From NCBI GenBank assembly GCA_031315995.1, contig JALDRG010000014.1, positions 1-64,000 of the forward strand: a stretch of 64,000 bases of DNA, written 5' to 3'. This document shows positions 57,677-64,000 of this stretch, piece after piece. Positions within the stretch are counted from its first letter, which is position 1; each line of letters opens with the position of its first letter. Position numbers and translations under genes: made by a program. The stretch is from Nitrospira sp. Lineage in GTDB: Bacteria > Nitrospirota > Nitrospiria > Nitrospirales > Nitrospiraceae. The notes beneath the pieces are model-generated. The model was not told the origin of the DNA, made no database searches, and worked only from the letters and a program-made list of their open reading frames with translations.

Positions 57677-58541
57677 GCCGAACGAAGAAACCGTGGACCC
57701 GGCGCCCGCTCATCCAGCAGCATCCGGGCTCTGCAGGCTGCACAAGAGTGGCAATGCTCCTCATGTGCCACAGGTTCCGTGCTCCGTCTTCCGTCCATTC
57801 ATCCTGGCTTGGCATTTCCTGACGGCGATTCCGATCAGTCGGACGCACCATGAACCGACAGCCGGCGAGTTGGCTGCGTCGATGGGCTGGTACTCCACGG
57901 TCGGCCTTATGATCGGCGGATTCCTGGCGATGGCCGACCTTGGCTTGCGCGGGTTTCTCACGGCCGAGGTGGTGAACGTGCTGTTGATTCTCTTGTTGGT
58001 GCTCATGACGCGTGGGTTGCATCAAGACGGGCTGGCGGACACGGTGGATGGATTGGCCGGCGGACGCACGGCGGTCGACCGGTTGCGCATCATGCGCGAT
58101 CCGAGCATCGGGGCGCTCGGTGCGACAGGGCTGTTTCTCTCCCTGATGCTCCGCTATGCCGGACTGCTTGCCCTTCCTCACCAGTTGCGGCTTCCCGCGC
58201 TGGTCTGTATGCCCGCAGTCGGCCGGTGGGCTATGGTGGCCGTCGCCTGGTCCTCTCCCTCTGCAAGGAGCGACGGTGGATTGGCCGCGGCTTTTCTGAC
58301 ACATGTATCCTGGCGACAGGTGCTGCTCTCCACTCTTGTCCTGGTCTGCGCGCTGGCAGCAGGATTGGGAGGACCTGCCGCGCTGGTGACGATGGTCGCG
58401 GGAGCAGTGGTAGTGGTCGTCGTGCGGCGAGGTTGCCGGGCCTGGTTCGGTGGAGTGACGGGAGATCTGCTCGGCGCGACAAACGAGCTGATAGAGATTC
58501 TCTTCCTCCTATTGATCCCGGTGTTGGTGATGGCGCGATGA
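57663..58541 (+). CDS. cobS: Adenosylcobinamide-GDP ribazoletransferase
   Basis: Membrane enzyme joining adenosylcobinamide-GDP and alpha-ribazole to form adenosylcobalamin (or its phosphate). Polytopic, 292 residues. FLTAIPISRTHHEP, TRGLHQDGLADTVDGLAGGR and IMRDPSIGALGATGLFL are the family hallmarks with the aspartates expected to bind metal; DLLGATNELIE closes it. GTG 57663 or ATG 57675 starts it. Overlaps cbiB by 4 bases. Confidence 0.93.
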   Translation: MKRDMPNEETVDPAPAHPAASGLCRLHKSGNAPHVPQVPCSVFRPFILAWHFLTAIPISRTHHEPTAGELAASMGWYSTVGLMIGGFLAMADLGLRGFLTAEVVNVLLILLLVLMTRGLHQDGLADTVDGLAGGRTAVDRLRIMRDPSIGALGATGLFLSLMLRYAGLLALPHQLRLPALVCMPAVGRWAMVAVAWSSPSARSDGGLAAAFLTHVSWRQVLLSTLVLVCALAAGLGGPAALVTMVAGAVVVVVVRRGCRAWFGGVTGDLLGATNELIEILFLLLIPVLVMAR

Positions 58542-59494
58542 CCGGCGTCGATCTCCTTCTGGCGACGGCCTTGGATGCAGTGGCGGGGGATCCTCGTTGG
58601 CTACCCCATCCGGTCCGGGGAATGGGCGCGGTAATTGCCTGGTATGACCACCGGATTCGTGCGTTGTGCCGGACTGATGAAACATTGCGGATCGCGGGGG
58701 CGGTTCTCGCGATAGGCTTACCGGTCGCGGTGTATATGGCTGCGGCCTTCGTGATCGCGGAGGCCGCGGCGTTTGCTCCGTGGTTGGGGCACGCCGTCGG
58801 AATTATATTGGCCTATACGACGCTCGCCGGTCGCGACCTGTTGGACCATGTCCGGGTGGTCGGCCTTGAGTTGGCTCGTGGCAATCTGTCCGCGGCGCGA
58901 CAGGCGGTAGCCATGATCGTCGGACGCGATACCGCCACTCTGGACGAGCCTGAGATCGTGCGCGCGACGGTCGAAACGATCGCGGAGAGCACGTCGGACG
59001 GCATTATCGCGCCGATCGTGTATCTGACTCTCGGAGGAGCGCCGCTGGCATTGGCCTACAAGGCGATCAATACGCTCGACTCCATGGTCGGTCATCGCGA
59101 CGCTCGGTATGAGTATTTCGGCTGGGCTTCCGCCCGGCTCGATGATGCGGCAAACTGGATTCCCGCCCGATTGACCGGGACCTTCATCGCATTGGCGGCC
59201 GGACTGGCCACCTGGCAGTGGGAAAGAGTCCGATCCAGTTGGCATATCCTGCACCGGGACGGGGACAAGCATGCCAGCCCGAACAGCGGCAGGCCGGAAG
59301 CCGCCATGGCCGGGGCCTTAGGCGTGCAACTCGGCGGCAGGAATTATTACGACGGGGTTCCAGAGGAGCGCTCGCCGATCGGGGAGGGCCCCTCTCACTT
59401 GACCATCAATCACATCGCTGAAGCGAGGGACATCATGGTGGTCACCTGGGGACTCGGCCTGTTCTTTGCCCTGCTGTCCCTGTGGCAGTCATGA
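58538..59494 (+). CDS. cbiB: Adenosylcobinamide-phosphate synthase
   Basis: Membrane enzyme attaching aminopropanol or its phosphate to the f side chain of adenosylcobyric acid. 318 residues with several membrane segments. GDPRWLPHPVRGMG, VGRDTATLDEPEIVRATVE, ESTSDGIIAPIVY and SARLDDAANWIPARLT are diagnostic. ATG 58538 overlaps cobS, and the stop overlaps the next gene. Confidence 0.94.
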   Translation: MTGVDLLLATALDAVAGDPRWLPHPVRGMGAVIAWYDHRIRALCRTDETLRIAGAVLAIGLPVAVYMAAAFVIAEAAAFAPWLGHAVGIILAYTTLAGRDLLDHVRVVGLELARGNLSAARQAVAMIVGRDTATLDEPEIVRATVETIAESTSDGIIAPIVYLTLGGAPLALAYKAINTLDSMVGHRDARYEYFGWASARLDDAANWIPARLTGTFIALAAGLATWQWERVRSSWHILHRDGDKHASPNSGRPEAAMAGALGVQLGGRNYYDGVPEERSPIGEGPSHLTINHIAEARDIMVVTWGLGLFFALLSLWQS

Positions 59495-60600
59495 GATACA
59501 TCGGTCACGGCGGCGACGTGTATGGCGCGGCGCGTGAACTGGGGCGCGGGGTTCATCGTCTTCTTGATTTCAGCGCCAGCATCAATCCCCTAGGACCTTC
59601 GCCCAGGGCATTGCGTGCGATTCACGGTGCCGAAGCGCTGATCAGTCACTATCCGGACCCGGCTTGTTGGGACCTTCGGCAGGCCTTGGCCTCGCATTGG
59701 GGCCGGCCCGCCGATGCATTTCTTATTGGAAACGGGTCCACCGAATTGATTCACCTCCTGCCGCAGGCGCTGCAGATTCGGCATCTCTTGATCGTCGGGC
59801 CCACGTTTTCAGAGTATGCGACGGCAATGAACCGATCCGCAGGACGGGTGAGCATGGTGATGGGTGAGCGTGCCGACGGGTATCGCCTGTCGGTCGGACA
59901 GGTGATGGCTGCCATGCAGCGGACTGCGCAGGCGGGCAGAGGTCAGCCTGCCATGGATGCGGTCCTCCTGTGCAATCCGAATAGTCCGACCGGTCATACC
60001 TACGAGGCAGAGACCGTGGGCAAACTGGCGCGTCTGGCGGCCCGTCGACGCGTATGGTGTATCGTCGATGAAACCTTTGCCGAGTACTGTACCGGCACGT
60101 CGATTCTGTCACGAGTCCTTCCCGCGCGAACGATCGTGCTGCGCAGCTTTACCAAATTTTATGGGTTGCCTGGACTCCGTGTGGGATATGCGGTGGCGAA
60201 GGCCGACGTCATCGCACGAATGGGGGCACAACTGCCGCCTTGGTCCGTGAACATGTTGGCTCAGCGCGCCGCCGTCGCCGCGCTGCAGGACGTTCGGCAT
60301 GCCGGGCGAAGCGTTCGGTTCATGGCACGGGAGCGAGCCCGTTTCCAGAAGGCCCTGACGCGGTTGCCTGATTGCACGGTCTTTCCCTCTGCCGCCAATT
60401 TTCTCTTGATCGAATTGCCGGTCGGACAGCAGGCGACAGTGGTGGTGGCCGCCCTCGGCCGGCAGGGGCTCTTGATTCGGGATTGTTCGCAGGTGCCCGG
60501 ACTAAATGATCGTTCCGTGCGAGTCGCAGTTCGAACGCGGGCTGACAATGATCGCCTCCTACAGGCGCTGTCCGTGGCCATCCAAGGGAACGGGAGATGA
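59491..60600 (+). CDS. cobD: Threonine-phosphate decarboxylase (CobD/CobC type)
   Basis: PLP enzyme making aminopropanol phosphate from threonine phosphate, the linker used by CbiB. 369 residues of the aminotransferase class I/II fold: HGGDVYGAA at the start, LDFSASINPLGPSP, NPNSPTGHTY and the PLP lysine in RSFTKFYGLPGLRVGYA. ATG 59491 overlaps the cbiB stop by 4 bases; an upstream GTG at 59482 would add 3 residues. Confidence 0.92.
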   Translation: MRYIGHGGDVYGAARELGRGVHRLLDFSASINPLGPSPRALRAIHGAEALISHYPDPACWDLRQALASHWGRPADAFLIGNGSTELIHLLPQALQIRHLLIVGPTFSEYATAMNRSAGRVSMVMGERADGYRLSVGQVMAAMQRTAQAGRGQPAMDAVLLCNPNSPTGHTYEAETVGKLARLAARRRVWCIVDETFAEYCTGTSILSRVLPARTIVLRSFTKFYGLPGLRVGYAVAKADVIARMGAQLPPWSVNMLAQRAAVAALQDVRHAGRSVRFMARERARFQKALTRLPDCTVFPSAANFLLIELPVGQQATVVVAALGRQGLLIRDCSQVPGLNDRSVRVAVRTRADNDRLLQALSVAIQGNGR

Positions 60601-61346
60601 CGACGTCACGCTCGGATGTTGTCAGGACCCGCTATCGGATTGCCGAGGGCACGCTCATCATCGATCTCGGGACTCGCATGCGTGTGCTGTCGTCCGCTCC
60701 GAAAGGGGGAGGGCTTCGAACCACCCGTTACATCCTGAATCATCAGGTGCCTGCCGATCCTGTTCAACGAGAGGTCTCCGGGCGGCTGAGTGCGCAGTCG
60801 AAGTGGGAACATCCCGCCCTGTATCTGAGGCGAATTGCCGAGGACCTGGGGGTGGACGCTGATTGCGTCGGGCTGATGACGGCGGTGCCGATGAAACAGG
60901 TCGTGACTGTTCGTGATGCCCGGGATGGCATTTGGGTCGAGTGTTTTGCCACGGTTGGGGTGACCAACGCCGTGCGGGCAGGTGAGCCGCCCAGGCGAGA
61001 AGCGGAGCAGACCGATGGCCACCGAGCGGGGACCATCAATCTCATGCTGGTGACGAATGCCTGCCTCGCCGCGTCGGCTCTGGTCTGTGCCGTGCAGGTG
61101 GCGACGGAGAGCAAAACCGGGGTGTTGCGGGACCATGCCGTGCCCAGCTGGACCGGTCATCCCGGTGCGACCGGTACAGGAACGGACGCGGTGGTGATTG
61201 CCTGCGCCCTGCGGGGAGACGGTCCCTGGGCTGACTATGCCGGAACCCATACCACGATCGGTTCCTTGATCGGACGGGTTGTCGCCGACTGCATCACACA
61301 GGGTCTGGCGCGCGCGACCGTGTGGGCTGCCGCGCATCGCAAGTAA
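60597..61346 (+). CDS. cbiZ: Adenosylcobinamide amidohydrolase CbiZ
   Basis: Hydrolyses the aminopropanol linker of adenosylcobinamide-type corrinoids to adenosylcobyric acid, letting cells rebuild foreign corrinoids with their own lower ligand. 249 residues with FATVGVTNAVRAGE, GTINLMLVTNACL, VQVATESKTGVLRDH and ATGTGTDAVVIACAL, the CbiZ pattern. It overlaps the cobD stop by 4 bases. Its presence points to corrinoid salvage and remodelling. Confidence 0.9.
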   Translation: MTTSRSDVVRTRYRIAEGTLIIDLGTRMRVLSSAPKGGGLRTTRYILNHQVPADPVQREVSGRLSAQSKWEHPALYLRRIAEDLGVDADCVGLMTAVPMKQVVTVRDARDGIWVECFATVGVTNAVRAGEPPRREAEQTDGHRAGTINLMLVTNACLAASALVCAVQVATESKTGVLRDHAVPSWTGHPGATGTGTDAVVIACALRGDGPWADYAGTHTTIGSLIGRVVADCITQGLARATVWAAAHRK

Positions 61347-61355
61347 ACGGTCCTC

Positions 61356-62930
61356 ATGCTTATGCCCCATTCTGCTCGTGCCAAAGCTCTCGCGATTTTG
61401 GGTACCGGCTCGGACGTCGGGAAAAGCATGGTCACGTCGGGGCTCTGCCGGATCTTGCATCGGGCCGGTATTCGAGTGGCACCGTTCAAGGCGCAGAATA
61501 TGTCGCTGAATTCTTACGTCACGCCGGAAGGCGGTGAGATCGGGCGTGCGCAGGCCTTGCAAGCCGAGGCATGCGGGATTCCTCCCCATGTGGATATGAA
61601 CCCCATTCTGCTCAAACCGGAATCCGATTCCAGGTCGCAGGTCATCGTGCAAGGGAGAGTCTTTGCCACGCGGGAGGCTAAGGCCTATTTTGCGCATACC
61701 CGGGACGCGGAATTAATGCGTGCGGTGAGGGAAAGTTATGATCGGCTGGCCTCGCAGTATGAGGTCATCGTGATTGAAGGCGCCGGCAGCGCTGCAGAGG
61801 TCAATCTTCGAGATCGCGATCTGGTGAACTGGCCGGTCGTCACCATGGCTGATGCCGGAGTGGTGCTGGTGGGGGACATCGATCGCGGTGGGGTGTTTGC
61901 ACAGATCATCGGGACGCTCGACCTCATTACAAGGGAGGAGCGCGATCGGGTATGCGGCATCGTCATCAACAAGTTTCGGGGGGACGCGACGCTCTTTGCC
62001 GACGGAGTTCGTTTTCTGACGGAGCGGACGGGGATTCCTGTGCTGGGCGTCCTGCCGTTTCTCCGCGACCTGGCGCTCGATCAAGAGGACAGTCTTGATG
62101 TGGACATCCGTCGACAGATTGCGTTTCAGCCGGACCGTATCAACCTTGCCGTGCTGCTCCTGCCTCACATGAGCAACTTCACCGACTTCAACACGCTGGC
62201 CGAAGAGCCGGATGTGGCCTTGCGATATGCGGCGACACCTGACGAGGCGACCGGAGCGGATGTGATCCTGCTTCCCGGCTCCAAGTCGACGCTGATGGAT
62301 CTTGCCTACCTACGTGCCAAAGGGTTTGAACCGCTCTTGCACGCGCATGTTGATGGTGGGGGAGAGCTGGTCGGTATCTGCGGCGGGTATCAAATGTTAG
62401 GACGACACATCGCCGATCCTGAAAGGGTCGAATCAGGCGGTAGCGGCGAGGGTTTTGGGCTGCTGCAGGTCACGACGGTCTTGATGCGCGATAAAATTAC
62501 TGAGCAGATCGAGGCCTCTGCCTTACACCTCGGATCGACTGCGTTACCGGTGCGCGGTTACTTGATTCACGTGGGGCGAACGCATCGTCATGCCCATCGA
62601 CCCTGTTTCGAGCTTCAGCGAGCGGAGCCATCGCCTGACGGACCGGGCGATGCAACAGGGCGGGAGGACGCATGGTTCGATGGCGCGGTGAGTGATGACG
62701 GTTTGGTCTGGGGAACCTACATCCATGGCCTGTTCGATGAGCCCCTGTGCCGCCGCGCCTGGCTGAACCGGGTACGCACGAGAAAGGGGCTTCCAGCCGT
62801 CGATGTGATCTGCTCTCAACGGGTGAGCCACCAGCGACTTGGTGCCCTGGATCGCTGGGCCGATCACGTCGAACAACATCTTGATCTCGCCGTGATCTGG
62901 GCCCTGCTTCGTCAAGGGGGGGCTGTCTAG
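61356..62930 (+). CDS. cobQ: Adenosylcobyric acid synthase
   Basis: Amidates four side chains of adenosylcobyrinic acid a,c-diamide. 524 residues: N-terminal P-loop GTGSDVGKSMVTSGL and FKAQNMSLNSYVTPEGGEIG, VIEGAGSAAEVNL, and a C-terminal glutamine amidotransferase half with the nucleophile in GICGGYQMLG and GTYIHGLFD. Also called CbiP. It is the last gene of the cobalamin run. Start ATG 61356 or 61362; no strong ribosome-binding site. Confidence 0.95.
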   Translation: MLMPHSARAKALAILGTGSDVGKSMVTSGLCRILHRAGIRVAPFKAQNMSLNSYVTPEGGEIGRAQALQAEACGIPPHVDMNPILLKPESDSRSQVIVQGRVFATREAKAYFAHTRDAELMRAVRESYDRLASQYEVIVIEGAGSAAEVNLRDRDLVNWPVVTMADAGVVLVGDIDRGGVFAQIIGTLDLITREERDRVCGIVINKFRGDATLFADGVRFLTERTGIPVLGVLPFLRDLALDQEDSLDVDIRRQIAFQPDRINLAVLLLPHMSNFTDFNTLAEEPDVALRYAATPDEATGADVILLPGSKSTLMDLAYLRAKGFEPLLHAHVDGGGELVGICGGYQMLGRHIADPERVESGGSGEGFGLLQVTTVLMRDKITEQIEASALHLGSTALPVRGYLIHVGRTHRHAHRPCFELQRAEPSPDGPGDATGREDAWFDGAVSDDGLVWGTYIHGLFDEPLCRRAWLNRVRTRKGLPAVDVICSQRVSHQRLGALDRWADHVEQHLDLAVIWALLRQGGAV

Positions 62931-63208
62931 CTCGGACTTTCTAGAATATTTGTGGCGCGGTCGAATCCTGCCGCTAGGCGGGACTTTCTCGTTCGATCTC
63001 CTCGACCGACTGCAGCGACTTTGACACTTCGCTTGAAAAGCGACCAAACTTTGGCGCTCCTCTCGAAATCTTGAACAATGGAGTACCCACCTTAACCTGC
63101 CTGACCATAGTGGATATAGTAGACCGGCCACACATAATCATACGCAAAATCGCCGACTTCATTCATTCCAGCTCATCCCGCTCCAAGATCCTAAGTAATT
63201 GTTTTATT

Positions 63209-63224
63209 TGGCACCAATCGTGCA
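63209..63224 (+). promoter_or_regulatory. Candidate sigma-54 promoter
   Basis: TGGCACC (63209-63215), 4 bases, then GTGCA (63220-63224). The GG and GC doublets have the required spacing, with two mismatches to TGGCACG-N4-TTGCA. It lies about 150 bases upstream of the DUF3365 gene. Confidence 0.4.
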
Positions 63225-63276
63225 TTAACGAAGCCGAGGCTACACAGCCTTTGCGCGACTCCATCAGTGCATAAAA

Positions 63277-63304
63277 TTGTCAGCTGCGAATTTTGCGCTA
63301 TCTT
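63277..63304 (+). promoter_or_regulatory. Candidate sigma-70 promoter
   Basis: TTGTCA (63277-63282) and TATCTT (63299-63304) with a 16-base spacer, about 70 bases upstream of the DUF3365 gene start. It competes with the sigma-54-like site as an explanation. Confidence 0.4.
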
Positions 63305-63375
63305 TAACAGAGAATTGGCTGAGTTAGGGGTATTGGATTCGGCAGGGAGATTAGAGGCAGGCAGGAGGAGGCGGT

Positions 63376-64000
63376 ATGGCGAATCATTTCATTAAAATAA
63401 TCGTAGCGGTGACACTCACGGTCTCCTGTATGGGCGTGGCCGCTCCCGCGTGGGCCAATACCGAGGTGGAAACGGCTGAGTTACTCATCAAGTTGTTACA
63501 GGTCGGTCGTGCAGTCATTTCAGACCACCAGGCCACGATAAACGATGCCAGCAAGGGCGACAAGGGGTTTACCAGCGACTTTGTCTCCAACCAGGTGATT
63601 GAACGGTTCCGCAAAGCCACCAAGATCGATCTGAGCCGTCCGAGCGCCGTTCCGCAAGCGCCGCTCTTTCTCGCCATGGTGGAATCTGAGAAAGAAGTCA
63701 TCGAAGAGGCTCAGCCCGTCATTAACAAGCAGGGAGTGGGCTTCAAGGGGATGATCCCCGCCGTCTTCGCTCGCAAGTCAGGGGAGCGCTTCTACCGCAA
63801 GACTGGAATTCGTGTGAAGTTGACCGGCACGGACTACCGGTTTCCCGGTAACCGGCCGGATGATTTTGAATCGGAAGTGTTGAGAATTTTTGCCGACACA
63901 CGCCATCCGAAAGGCCAGCCGTACAGCAAGGCCACCATGTTGGACGGCAAGCCGGTGCTGCGCATGATGGATCCGGAATATGCCGCGGCCACATGTTTGG
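63376..64000 (+). CDS. Secreted DUF3365 (Tll0287-like) protein, 3' end missing
   Basis: Exported protein cut by the right edge; 208 residues are visible without a stop. A signal peptide ends near APAWA (about residue 27). The mature part has VSNQVIERFRKATKID, GERFYRKTGIRVKLT and LRIFADTRHPKGQPYSKATM, the DUF3365 pattern, a sensor-like fold related to PAS domains. The window ends within AAATCL, where relatives may carry a haem-binding CxxCH; that cannot be seen here. AGGAGG at 63363-63370 precedes ATG 63376. Confidence 0.8.
   Translation, partial: MANHFIKIIVAVTLTVSCMGVAAPAWANTEVETAELLIKLLQVGRAVISDHQATINDASKGDKGFTSDFVSNQVIERFRKATKIDLSRPSAVPQAPLFLAMVESEKEVIEEAQPVINKQGVGFKGMIPAVFARKSGERFYRKTGIRVKLTGTDYRFPGNRPDDFESEVLRIFADTRHPKGQPYSKATMLDGKPVLRMMDPEYAAATCL

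Larger units (their letters stand above)
62931..63375 (+). other. Intergenic region with leader signals of the DUF3365 gene
   Basis: 445 bases without a supported gene; a 67-codon frame at 63071-63274 has no ribosome-binding site or motif. The base composition turns AT-richer than the cobalamin genes. Two promoter candidates occupy the second half. No terminator with a T-run was found after cobQ. Confidence 0.5.

Noticed and set aside
63071..63274. 67-codon open frame between cobQ and the DUF3365 gene
   Set aside because: No ribosome-binding site or motif, and it overlaps the promoter candidates.

Overview
The window reads like a chromosomal segment of a GC-rich Gram-negative bacterium. Outer-membrane genes (a Wza-type exporter, a TonB-dependent receptor, a beta-barrel protein, lipoproteins), a zinc-type L28 and the gene content fit Nitrospirota, most likely genus Nitrospira. 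That placement is inference from gene content; no rRNA is present. Nearly everything is on the + strand. There is no rRNA, CRISPR array, prophage or complete insertion sequence.

Bases 1-9774 are a housekeeping block: ribF (cut by the left edge), tilS, hpt, ftsH, folP, glmM and comEC. A short accessory pair follows (a family 4 glycosyltransferase and a DegT-type aminotransferase, 10224-12661). Metabolic genes come next: mtnA, ndk, a TPR lipoprotein with a barrel domain that looks like the PgaB C-terminus, gcvH, lpd, a ComEA-like protein, tyrS and tRNA-Gly(CCC). Bases 19850-22058 form a regulatory, partly AT-richer boundary with a LuxR-type regulator on the minus strand and an orphan IS3-type OrfA.

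Bases 22059-44457 are a polysaccharide synthesis and export locus of the Wzx/Wzy type. In order it encodes a fused pseudo-nucleotidyltransferase/beta-helix/phosphoglycosyl transferase, a Wzz/BY-kinase-like protein with a degenerate kinase part, a methyltransferase, a secreted GH26-like protein, a GT39-like membrane protein, a GT4, an SDR epimerase, a flippase, an O-antigen ligase/polymerase, a GT2, Wza, a beta-barrel protein, another GT4, an aldo/keto reductase, a GMC oxidoreductase, a GDP-mannose-epimerase-like SDR, Gmd and Fcl. A second GH26-like gene (44508-45914, minus strand) closes the locus. The likely product is an exopolysaccharide containing GDP-fucose-derived sugar; the order of assembly is inference.

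After a small lipoprotein, rpmB and a SemiSWEET gene, bases 47422-62930 are a cobalamin locus with two cobalamin riboswitches. The first precedes btuF-btuC-btuD. The second precedes btuB and a run of corrinoid genes: cobB, cobA, a small Cys-rich protein, a PduO-type adenosyltransferase, cobU, cobT, cobS, cbiB, cobD, cbiZ and cobQ. This is uptake, amidation, adenosylation, nucleotide-loop assembly and corrinoid remodelling, without corrin-ring construction genes in the window. The right edge cuts a DUF3365-type secreted protein with sigma-54-like and sigma-70-like promoter candidates upstream.
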